Source: Amyloporia xantha
Taxonomy: Eukaryota > Basidiomycota > Agaricomycetes > Polyporales > Adustoporiaceae
DNA: 64,000 nucleotides
NCBI GenBank assembly: GCA_036971615.1
Contig: JAYKKR010000004.1
Coordinates: forward strand, 1,612,001-1,676,000
Direction of reading: 5' to 3'
The translations under genes and the position numbers were made by a program. Within the stretch, counting starts at the first letter, position 1. Every line of letters begins with the position of its first letter. Shown one piece after another: positions 25,925 through 35,800 of the stretch. Under the pieces are notes generated by a model that had not been told where the DNA came from, made no database searches, and saw only the letters and a program-made list of their open reading frames with translations.

Positions 25925-28055
25925 CACTCTCTCTTCTTGCTCACGGCGTCCGCTCTTGACCGCTTGTCACCACGGGCTCGGAAGAGCTTAGCCGTCTTGT
26001 CAATACCTTTCTTCAATCATATCTCAACCTGTAGTTTGAACTCGAGCTCGTGAAGCACGCTCGAGAAATTGGCAGTAGTATGGGGTATATATCTTCGGCT
26101 TCCGAGCACCATATGTATCATCGCCAGGTAGATTACCGCCCCGCATGATGGCCTTCATGAACGCGAAAAACCGATCACCGTACTCTTGCGGAGGCACCAG
26201 ACTGATCTCTTGCTACAAGACACACGACCGAATCTCGAAATAGCAAACCGAGCACCGACACAAAAACACCACGCGCGCGACTCACCCGACCCGCAGAGAG
26301 GCACTTCCAGAAATGCTCAAGCTTCTTGAGCGAGTTGTACGCTGTGAGGATATCGATGATTCCGAGATATCATGTCTTGTCCATGCCTTCGTTCACGTCC
26401 GTCGCGCGCAGCCCGCACTCATCCTGGTGGAACAGAAAGTGCTGCCGCTCGCCCGCCGTGTCCTCGTCCGGCAGGCTGATCGTCCCCGATCCGAGCCGTT
26501 TTGGATCCGACTCGCGCATGATGCGGCGCAGCGCAATGGCATCGGACGACGAGGGACCCTTCACTTGCGTCGGTGTTCGCAATGAGTGGCATATCGGGCT
26601 GGATGTGCACGTCGAAGATGAGCAGGGCGGCGTGTCGCTGCAGACAGACGAGGCTCACCGAAAACACTTCGAGCGTGTTGCTCCGGACGTTGTCCCTGTT
26701 CCCGCGGCACAGATTATGTATGCCGACGAGTAGACTGCAGTTCATAATGCATATCCGCTTGAGCAGCTCTGAGTCCCGTCTCAACTGCTCCGTCAGTAGC
26801 GCACGTTTCTCCGGGCCCAACTCGAGCCTCCTGCCCCTGTACATCCAGTTGAGATCTTTCAACGTCGCCCGCGGTTCTTATCCGCCTTCTCCTCGGGATA
26901 CTCCCTCCCGACCATCTATCCCTTCAGGTCGAATGTTTCGTGGATGTCCCGATGGGGCGGGAAGAGGTTGTTCATGATCACAAAGTGAATCTTCCTACCG
27001 TGTGGGAGCTTCACGCCCTGTAGGCCATAAAACCGGCTCAGCAGCGTGTGCGGGTTGCTCTTCACATGCTCATGATAGTCTTTCAGAATCCGTCGCAAGA
27101 ACTTGTGCTCGTTATGATGGATGTTCTTGCTGATCAACCGGTGGTCGCGCGAGAAGTAGAAGAATGACCTGGACTTGCCGGCGAGTCCAGCTCCGATAGA
27201 ATATACTGCGCCTCAGCAAGAGTAAGTAGTCGGCAGGATCGAGGTGGAAGGAGTCTTCGCGCAGTTCACGGAAAACCCATAGCATGCAATCCTTGAACTT
27301 GAAGTCGTACTTCGCCAACGGCATCAACTCATTCTCGACGCTAGATGATGTCAGCGACGAAGATGCAAGCGTAGGAGGTGGCGCTCACATATCGAGCGAG
27401 TACTTGTGCCGCGCCGAAAAGTCCTCATCCATCAGCGCCCGCCGGATCTTCGCCTGGCACCGCGAGACCGCTATCCGGACGTAGCTGACATGATCCTCCC
27501 CAATCACGCTGCCGACCAGCGGGCCCTCGTCTCCCCGCGGCGACGCCCCGCGTACCAGCGACATCGTCCGGGTGAGCGTGCTCTCATGCTGCGCCTGCAC
27601 CGTGCACTTGCTCGGTCGCTCTCGCCGGATCTGTTCTGCCTGCTGTTGCATCTCCGTCTCCAGTTCCATCCCCGCTGGATTTGACGTCGCGTGCACCGTC
27701 TTCATGCGTGTCGGCGGTGCGGAAAGGGACAGAGTGAATCCGGGTGTATTCCGTCGCCGGTGTACATCCGGCAGCTGAGAGGCCGTCGGGTGGAGATGAA
27801 GACTGGGGGAACGTGGGTGGTCGAAGAGGATGAATGGTGGTGACTATTGCCATTCGAGTGTTGGTCGAAGGTAATGTTGGGTAATGGTTCGGATTTTGAG
27901 GGGCCGGCTGGAGCAAGCTCGCCATCTTCGGTGCTGGATGACAGAGAAGGCGGTGGGAGACCTGTTGCTGAGACTGTGCTCCCCGACACATGATATGCCT
28001 TCTGGAGGACCTCGGCCGGAGGACCCGACTCGAGTGAGACCCTGTGGTCCGTCAC
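25925..28055 (-). pseudogene. MSS4: Phosphatidylinositol-4-phosphate 5-kinase (MSS4-type) pseudogene
   Basis: Reading right to left, a low-complexity N-terminus is followed by EMQQQAEQIRRERPSK, VIGEDHVSYV, SRCQAKIRRALMDEDFSARH (then an intron), [71 protein letters not shown], then EYPEEKADKN, LKDLNWMYRGRRLELGPEKR and SLLVGIHNLCRGNRDN. The C-terminal part has GIIDILTAYNSLKKLEHFWK and ISLVPPQEYGDRFFAFMKAI. These are diagnostic PIP5K motifs, including the DLKG metal-binding loop. At least two frameshifts lie in 27180-27240, one right after DLKG, and an in-frame TGA comes before YLGIIDILTAYN. The enzyme makes PI(4,5)P2 at the plasma membrane and is essential in yeast, so a functional copy presumably exists elsewhere. 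Assembly error is an alternative for single shifts, but several occur. Confidence 0.85.
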
Positions 28056-28351
28056 TTTGACGATATGCAGCTCTTGAGTAGATGCGAGAGCAAGACCGTG
28101 AAGAGTGTCCGATTCTCGAGAGACTGCAGGCCTGATCGTATGTGTGGAAGCGGAACGAGATGGAGACCCGGAGAGAGGTACGCAGAGCCAGACAGCGCGC
28201 TGAGAGTCGGATCATCGAGAGAGAATGCGTGTGTGACCGTAGCGGCAATGCGTTAAGGGAGAGAGATGTTTCCAGCGCAATGATGATGGTAAATGGTAGA
28301 GTTGAACAGTATACGGAAAACTTCGCGACCGCTGTCTCTTGAGGGTCGCTG

Positions 28352-28717
28352 TCAGATGTCGCTCGACGACCTCTGCACAAACGCAGTCAATGCACCTCCA
28401 AATATAGTCGCATCCGGCGACTGCGGACTTTGCGCGCCACGTCTCGAAACATCCACCTGGGAGGCACAATGATCATCGAGCGAAGGACCAGCGCGTTGAC
28501 CATACGAACCAACTGCTTGACCCGGGCTGGGGCTGCCTGATCTCGACTGATCATCGCGCCGAGACTGAAGCTCGCGTAGAGTAGCTTCGAAGTAGGAGAG
28601 CGAGCGCTCCGCTTCCCTGGTCTTGGCATCGGTGCGTCTGCGTACCTCAGGATTAGTGGTGGCCTGCCTGGGATGCCTCGATGATCTTGCACACAGTATC
28701 CATGCGCCTGTAGACAA
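28352..28717 (-). pseudogene. HR1-domain fragment resembling the N-terminus of PKC1
   Basis: The frame contains ATTNPEVRRRTDAKTREAER followed by SLSYFEATLRELQSRR, which looks like the antiparallel coiled-coil HR1 repeat of fungal PKC1. A Ser/Gly/Gln-rich linker and a stop follow. Immediately upstream, VCKIIEAS in another frame fits the preceding HR1 helix, implying a frameshift, after a TCTACAG acceptor. In PKC1, HR1 binds Rho1 and lies N-terminal to C2; here the C2-like piece is 2.7 kb downstream on the same strand with the PIP5K relic between. Confidence 0.45.
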
Positions 28718-30024
28718 TAGAAGAGGAACAACGACGCAAGATAAACGCAGAGGGAGTGGGGATCAACGCTCAGTGCGGAAACAAAGCAGGATAGCGATCA
28801 ACGGTTCCATACACCAGAACTTGGTAGCCTCGCCTGCGTCGCCCACCCGGTCCTTGCCTTTATTTTTGACCACATTTTTTTGTCCGTCCGTCTATGCCAG
28901 CAAGGTCTTGACGTACAATTTGCACCCACGACGTGGCTATACCCATGCCTAAGACCATCTTGTGTACAACCAACGGATCGAGGAGCAGGGTGATCTCGTC
29001 CTTGTATGGTTGTGCCCCGAGTTGGCATTAGCGTCCTGCGCATCGGTAGTCGCCTGGTCGCTATCTTTGACGGCAGGGCCCCCCAGCCAGCATCTCCGGC
29101 TTCGTCACGTCCGACCACTCCTTCGCGCCCCACCGTGCCCACGGCGCCACGAACATCTTCGCAATCCGGCCTTGCAACTCGTCCTCCCCCTTCTCGGCCT
29201 CGCTCCTCCCCTTAACCTTCTTTTTTGCCTGCTTACTCTGATCCAGAGCAGGCGTGATCGACATGATGCGTCGCATCGAGCGCTCGACAGCACCGGTCGT
29301 GTGCATGATATGGAAGGATTGTTGGCCCGAGGAAGAACATGAGCTGGTCCGGAGTGGGCGTGGTGCCTGCCGTATCCTGCCAGGAATCGCCGCCAGCACT
29401 CGGCTCACTCCACCCACCACCGCACCCACCACCGGCCTGAGTGTCGCCTCAATCACCACAGAGGTTGCCCCAGTCGGCATTGTTCGCTCCATTCACGTCC
29501 GCGTTCGCTGCCCCGTCCAGAATTTGTACTTCCTTCTCGAGGTTCATGACCACATCAGGTGTAATCACCTCCACGTTCGTCTCCCCCACTGCCTCTCCAC
29601 CGCGTCTGGATGGTCCACCTCAGGTCTCTTCGCAACAGGAGAGTGGCATGGCTTGTTAGTCGAAGCGTTGCCGGCGTGGTTGGCCCACAGCGATGAGACT
29701 ATGATGCGAAGTTTACAATACTTGCATGGGGGACGAGGATATAAGCTGCCTCGAGGCCAAGCAAAAGTGAGTCTAGTGCTGACTGAATGCGTTATGCGCA
29801 AGATGAATTCCCGCACCACTGTGTATGTCTGCATTTCCGGCTCCCACCATTGAGGGATGCATCGCACCCGCACGGCTTCTCTCACCAGAGACTGACCAGC
29901 GGGATTAGGATGCGAGATTGTGAACAAGATAGACCATACAGTGAATAGACCATACAGTGAAGAACTAAAGGAGGCTTGACCTCTAAGCGATTGGAGTCGA
30001 CAGCCTCAAGTAAGCAGCCTCTCG
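28718..30024. other. No gene assigned; scattered frames on both strands
   Basis: The best candidate is a 143-codon minus frame (29061-29492) containing HIMHTTGAVERSMRRIMSI and a Lys/Glu-rich stretch. Another is 29565-29927 minus (VRCIPQWWEPEMQTY). Neither matches a family I know, and neither has clear gene boundaries. They may be further relics. Confidence 0.3.
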
Positions 30025-30030
30025 AGCGAT

Positions 30031-30118
30031 GTTGACCGACATTGACCGACGTTGACCGTTGATCGACGATGACCGTCGATGACCGTCGATGATCGACAGT
30101 GACCGTGACCGTGACAGT
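30031..30118. repeat. Tandem GACCGTCGAT / TGACCG simple repeat
   Basis: About 85 bases of imperfect 6- to 12-bp repeats (GACCGACGTT, GATGACCGTC, GTGACCGTGACC). Similar GACCGTCATGACCGGC sequence appears near 62145. Confidence 0.65.
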
Positions 30119-30657
30119 AACAGACGCGCCGGTGCAGGACGCTTGCCAGCGTCCAGTGGGTTATGGCCACAGACTTATAGGAGCCGACCTTACAGACGTA
30201 TAGGTTTGTTTTGAGAGCATAAGGGTGAGTTTCATCGCCACTATCTGGTAGACTCAAAGAGGTCGCCGACATAAGGGAGGGAGGTCAGGTCTTGCGAATT
30301 TAGATCTCCGATTTTGATCGCCTGTAACACTGCGCAGGTACCGTACGCTACCATATTACCCTTCTCATACGCAACTGCATGAATATATCAGTCAGCTTCA
30401 GTCAGCTCCGCATCAGAGCATTCGGTCAGTGACGGTCAATGTTACTCATCATCCAACGCTTGATGCAACTCGCTCTAGGCAATTATACGGTACTATACAT
30501 AATGAGTACTGCACTTTCGCAGCACATATATAATGACATGAAGAACTTATCCAAAATAAATGGGTAACAAACTCGGTGAAGGTTTGCATTCATTGTAAGC
30601 TGACACTCGATTCCTCCCTCTCCCCCCCTGCAATCATCCGAGCACTGTCCGAGGCAA
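30119..30657. other. Intergenic; no gene recognised
   Basis: Only short frames; A/T content rises toward 30540, consistent with the 3' region of the membrane-protein gene. Confidence 0.45.
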
Positions 30658-31528
30658 TCACCTCCACCCCAAATTTTTAAGAAACATCACCACCAGCATA
30701 CCAATGAGGCCTCCCACAAACCCAAAGCCCACGAAGCACAACAGCACACCGGTCTCTCGTACATATAATCGCGGGACAACATACGAGATGATACGCGGAA
30801 TGTAGCCGGTGGCAGTCAAATTCTCGAGGAAAGACTTATTGAAGGCGAGCGAATCGGCTGATGAGTGGGGGACCCTGCTGACAACGGCTTCATACGCCGT
30901 GTCTGGGATCACGGAAGGGCAAGACGACACAAACAAATCAACTATCTGCCCCAGAGTGTCAATTTCATGCCCAGCAGATCCACGACCTCTCTGGATATCC
31001 AAGCTGGTGGTAGCTAACCACTTGACGAAGGTGAAGAATGCTCCCGCCTCAAAGAACTGAACTCGGAAATTGAGATGGCTTGTGTAGCCACAGACCGCCA
31101 GAATCCCCTAGTTTGAGACTATGGACTCTACATCGGAGCGTCTGACGAGTTTGATGACTCACCTGAATAGCCGTGATCTTGATACTTTCGTCTACTAAAA
31201 TCACTGAATGTTCACAACTGGGATCGTCTGAGTAGTGTGTCATGACAGCACAACACCGTGAAGGCAGTTGGGCGAAAAGCATCTCTCCTGGACGGCGACG
31301 TGGTCCTTGCGAACGCACCGATCCAGGCCGTTCAGTCCAATATATGTCACGAACGTGTGCGGCAAGGAGAACAGTGAAACGCCTTTGTATTACGTGAGCA
31401 ATTGGGACGACGATTATATGTGTGACTGACACTCACGCAGGCTCAACGAGGTCCAAGGCAGGAGGATCGACGCGGATGCCATTGGGGAGGTTGGACATGA
31501 TAATAGCGGCATTTGCAAAGCCTGACAT
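30658..31528 (-). CDS. Small predicted membrane protein, family A copy 1 (unknown function)
   Basis: The start at 31528 is chosen because it aligns with copy 2 near 63.8 kb: both begin with 31 residues ending NGIRVDPPALDLVEPA here and NGVRIEPPLFDLVQPA there, followed by an intron. A middle exon has RRRPGEMLFAQLPSRCCAVM, THYSDDPSCEHSVILVDESI. The last exon (from about 31002) contains SCPSVIPDTAYEAVVSRVPH and ends in a strongly hydrophobic segment (TGVLLCFVGFGFVGGLIGML, continuing VVMFLKNLGWR and stop), a likely C-terminal membrane anchor. The N-terminus is weakly signal-peptide-like. It is host-like with about 50-bp introns. I do not recognise the family. Confidence 0.6.
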
Positions 31529-31920
31529 CTGTAGAAATCCTGATAGTAAAACTGAGAGCAGGAGAACAGCAGGCGAACGCAGTGTCACTCTGAAATTATA
31601 AAGGCGTGGAGACAATGGTCAATGGAAAGATCGGTCGAAACGGACCTGTTGAATCGACCTGCGAACTTTGACGCCGTAAACGAACCCCTTCCACGACCGT
31701 TTAGGAGGACAACGGTAAACGACTCGGATGCATTATTGCCCAGTCACATTGTGCGGCGGTCCAGACTCACGGTTGATTCGGAACAAGGGGAGTAACAAGG
31801 GGAGGATTTCTATTACATTATGTAGGCCAGTCTCGGCAAATGAGTTCATACTTTCGGGAGTCCGATTCGGCAACCAGATTTGCCTCGATGATGCGTTTGA
31901 ACAATCGCAGACGATCGCGT
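31529..31920. other. Promoter side of family A copy 1 and target region of LTR element 2
   Basis: A 65-codon plus frame (31728-31925) with ANEFILSGVRFGNQICLDDA would continue as FIDTC across the insertion if element 2 were removed, so an exon may have been split. This is weak evidence. Confidence 0.35.
31917..31920. other. Target-site duplication of LTR element 2 (GCGT)
   Basis: GCGT occurs immediately before the left LTR and again at 39515-39518 immediately after the right LTR, consistent with a 4-bp integrase-generated duplication. Confidence 0.65.
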
Positions 31921-32770
31921 TGTAAGGAGAGGTATCGGGCTGGGGGGTGAAAGCACAGACAAGCAAGCATCTCATTCTCTCTCTCCCTCAGGTGTTGTTC
32001 CTCCTTCCTCTGTGTCTACCATACAGCTTTGGTGTTCGATTCGATTCTCATTTATTTTGCATTTTTGATCTAATTGGTTTTGGTGTTTTATCTTATCTTT
32101 CCTCCCCTTCCCTCCGCTTTATTCCGATTTTGCGATTCTTCCTTCCGGACTGACACCGCTTCGTTCCGCTTAGTCAGCGGAGGGTAGACGACGTGGCCGG
32201 GAGATAGCTAGCTCTTCAGTTCCCCCTTGGTACCATACTACTAGGACTCCCCTGTACATCTCACTACTGGGCAATAGACACACTCTTTCTCTTACCGGGC
32301 TTAGTGTAGAGCTGCAGCAGCACTTTATACGTCTTTTACTGCGACACTGCGACACTGCGACACTGCGATACTGTGATACTGCAACACCGGGGCTCTGCAA
32401 GCGGCAGGGCAAACTGCGTTCTTTCTCTTCTTTCACCGGGTTTAGTGTAGAGCGCGACAGCTCTATACGTCTTTATACTGCGATACAGCGTTACGGAGGC
32501 TCTCCGCACGCGGCGGAGGGAAGCAATCAGGTGCCAGCGGGCACCTTCTGGGTTTTCTGAGACAGGGCCCTCCACCGGGATTTGACATAGCACAGCGGCA
32601 CTACCATCGGGGACGAGCACATTCCGAGTACAGAGCTGAGTCTTGTACATTGGTCCACCCCTTACCCATTCCACACCACCACCACTCTCTCTTTTGGAAG
32701 CTCGCAGCTCCCTCATAGCCCCTCGGACGAACACATTCGCACACGGGACGGCACACCGTCACGACTTACA
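31921..32770 (+). repeat. 5' LTR of element 2
   Basis: 850 bp, ends TGTAAGG ... CTTACA. The first part is T/C-rich and the middle has GGGTTTAGTGTAGAGC-type motifs twice (around 32300 and 32438). It should contain the element promoter. Confidence 0.92.
32337..32390 (+). repeat. Tandem ACTGCGAC repeat inside the LTR
   Basis: About six imperfect 8- to 9-bp copies (CGACACTG, CGATACTG, TGATACTG). They are duplicated at 39081-39134 in the other LTR. Confidence 0.7.
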
Positions 32771-32772
32771 AC

Positions 32773-32790
32773 TGGAGCCCACCGCGAGGG
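32773..32790 (+). other. Candidate primer-binding site of element 2
   Basis: TGGAGCCCACCGCGAGG begins two bases after the LTR end. It starts with TGG, as expected for pairing with a tRNA 3' CCA. Which tRNA is not known to me. Confidence 0.5.
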
Positions 32791-32840
32791 GCCCTTCTTT
32801 CTGCGAGTCTTACGCCTCCCAGCTCAGAAGCACGGCTGTT

Positions 32841-35800
32841 ATGGCGGCTCAACCCGAGTCTCACACTGACGCCGACGGGAGGCAAGTACGACTTATGAAT
32901 AAATACTTTTTGAACCTACAGACATGCAAACCAGCCAGCGCGCGGCCTACTACACACGGGACAGCGTACGAGACACTCCGAGCCTTGCTACCAGCACCTA
33001 TCCAGCTCCACCTCCTGCGGCCTATAGCCTCGGTACCACTACTTCGACCGCTCCGCACAACACCATGCATGAATGCGGGACAGATCACGTCATATGAGGA
33101 AACAGGTTGCATTGGGATTGAGGCCTTGCAGACGAAAGGAGACGAGGTGGTGACGGGAGGGGGAAGGAGTCAAGGAGCAAGAGACTCTGCGAAACGAGAT
33201 AAGAAGGCAGGCGAGCGAAAGGGGATCGAGTGCACAGGAGCGGTGACGGAGGACAGCGCATCAACTGCTGAACTTGCTCAAGAGGTATCATCGTTGGCGA
33301 GCGTGTCAGGGAGGACAAAGCACGATGGCGTGCTGGCGGAAGGAGTCCACCTGGTCTATACTGGTCTCACGGGGGGTAGCGCGATAGAGGAGGAGCGGCA
33401 TGATGTTTCAAGTGTGTCAGAAGGAGGGACGGACGAGGAAGGAAGGGGAGCATTCCCCCTGCCGATCGTCCAGTTTTCAATGTCTCGACTGGCTGTGCCG
33501 TTTTCGTCCTGCAGCATTGACTGCCTCTCCTACTCCTCAGGAACCGACTGCATCACGGAACAATCGACAGGAGCACCGATTATGTGGAAGGGCGGCTTAC
33601 CCCTGACGATGGAACGGGGGAAAACCTGGGTATCGAGCACATCAGAGGAAACAAGGGAGAATGCGACAGAGGCGGCCCCGGAGACAAGCGTGTCCCTCGA
33701 TTCTAGGCGCGATGCCGAGAGAGTGCGGAGCGGCACTGCGTGTGGAGAGGAGGAGCTGTTGCCTTCCTTAAACGGAGTGGTTGCTTTGCAAACCATGGGG
33801 GCTGCCAGGTCAAATGCGGGGAACGCGTTGAGGGGAGAGGATGAACTTACGGGGCAGGGAGCGGGAGGATCGCTCAGGAGCGAGACTGAGAATGCGGAAG
33901 GGCGGCGGCACAAACAGGGCGTGACGGAAGGGAGCGCAGAAGAGATGGGGAGAGAGGCGCACGTACCGAGCGCTGCGGGAGGGGTAAGGGAAAGAGAAAG
34001 GAGGGCAGGAGTATATTGGCGGTCGGAGCTCGCTGGTTTACCGTGTTCTGTGGGCCTCTCAGCGTCTCAAGGGGCTGAGGCACTCACGCCGTGGGCAAAA
34101 CACAGTCCTTCAGCTTCCCCGTCCATAACGGACCCTCCGGAGTGTCGATGGTTTGTAGAGCTTGTGTTCTGCACTTCGAGCGGTTTCCTGCCCCCGACGG
34201 CCTCTGGTTCTCTCCACGGACGACAGGCGGGAGCAATGTATATGCGTGAGCGCACCCTGCTTGTAACGGTTCCCTCGAATCTTCAATTACCCGCGCGATT
34301 CGGATCTCGTGCACCGGGCGGCGCCTCTTGTCTCTCCTCAATATCCGGATTCCCTGCTGGGGCATCTACGCGCGTCACTGGAACGACTGATGCTGAGGGC
34401 GCCCGCGCAACTTCTTGTTTATTTGGACCGTCTTCCGCGGACCGGTCGATACGAACATCGAACACGCCAAGACGCAGTGCTGAGAACGCGGCGCCGGGGG
34501 TGAGGCCGGCGGACGAACATCTGCCTTTGAGTTCGGACATACGAGGGTTAGGGCTGAGGGGCAAACATACCGAGACGGATGCGCAGAGGCAAGAGACCGC
34601 GTCTCCTGCGTGCACGCGTGACGAGATGCAGGGGGAGGGAACGGGGTCGAACGAAACTAGTACCGCGGGACAGAGAGCGAGCGAGACAGAAGGGCGGCGG
34701 TGCGCATCGAACGCATCGGAAGGATCGAGAGGGGCCGAAGAAGAGGAGCGCGCACAGGAGGAGACGGGACGAGTGAGGGAGCAGCGGGAGGAAGACGAGG
34801 AAAAACGAGCCGGGAAGGCTGGGAAAGGGGGAACAAAGACGGACGGGGAGGCAGGACGAGCACTGCAGGTAGCGCCGCCGAGCGCCCTGCCCGTCCCAGA
34901 CTTCCCGTCCCTCTCGCCCAGTCCATTGGTTGGACTTCTCCCCAGCCGCCGGTCGGACGCGTTCGACGCGTCGAGACGGGCGGAGGAACTTACCTCAGAG
35001 GGGGTGGAGCCAGTGCCTAATTCTTCGGACACGACAGATCGCATCGAGACGACGGTGGAGGAGACCGTTTCGGTCAATATCAGATACACGGAGGAAAGGG
35101 AAATCGAGACGGAGGGGCGTTTATGCGCGTCGAGCGTGTCGGAAGGGAGGGAGGAGACGCTGCGGGACGAAGAGCGCGGGGGCGGCAGAGATGTGCAGAC
35201 GGCGCGGGGACAGCGAGAGCGGCTGGGAGCTACAAGTTATGCAGAACCGGGAGGGAACGCGAAGGGGTCGAGCAGGGGAGAAGAGAGAGGCGACGGGGCG
35301 GGGAAGTCAACGACGGGCGACAATAACGGACGAGCGCTGAAGTTGGCGCTGTCGGGCGCCCCGCCCGTCCCAGGCTTCTCGACGTTCTCGCCGAGTCCAT
35401 GGTCTGAGTTTTTCCTGTACTCTGTGCTGGACCCTCACAGCTGCGTCTGGGAGCCCACAGGACTGGGGACTATCAGTTCTTCTAGCACAACATTTGCACG
35501 AGCGCGGGGCGCGCCGATCGAACGATTCCTGACGTGCTCCTTACCCGCGTACTCGTCCCTTCCGCGCTGGTTGCGAGGCTTTGATTTGGGTATCTGGCGG
35601 ACCCTGTTAGCTGGCGGATCTACGAGTACGACAACGGAGGGCGGGCGCGCCGCGCCGTTCGAACGACAGCCAATGCGTCCACCGTCCGCGCTCTCGCGCA
35701 ACGGGCCGTACACCAGTCTGGGACTACGACTGCCTGGGGAACTGGGTGCTCGATCTAGCGGCTGGGCGAGCGCGTGGAGACAGAGCTCCGGGAGGAAGAA

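Noticed and set aside
31947..32734. Short frames in the element 2 LTR as genes
   Set aside because: They are duplicated exactly at 38691-39478 only because the LTR is duplicated, and have no protein features.
34283..35089. 268-codon minus-strand frame in element 2
   Set aside because: Antisense to the giant plus-strand frame; its Ser/Arg/Pro richness simply mirrors a G/C-rich coding strand. The same applies to 36230-36940 and 36844-37563.
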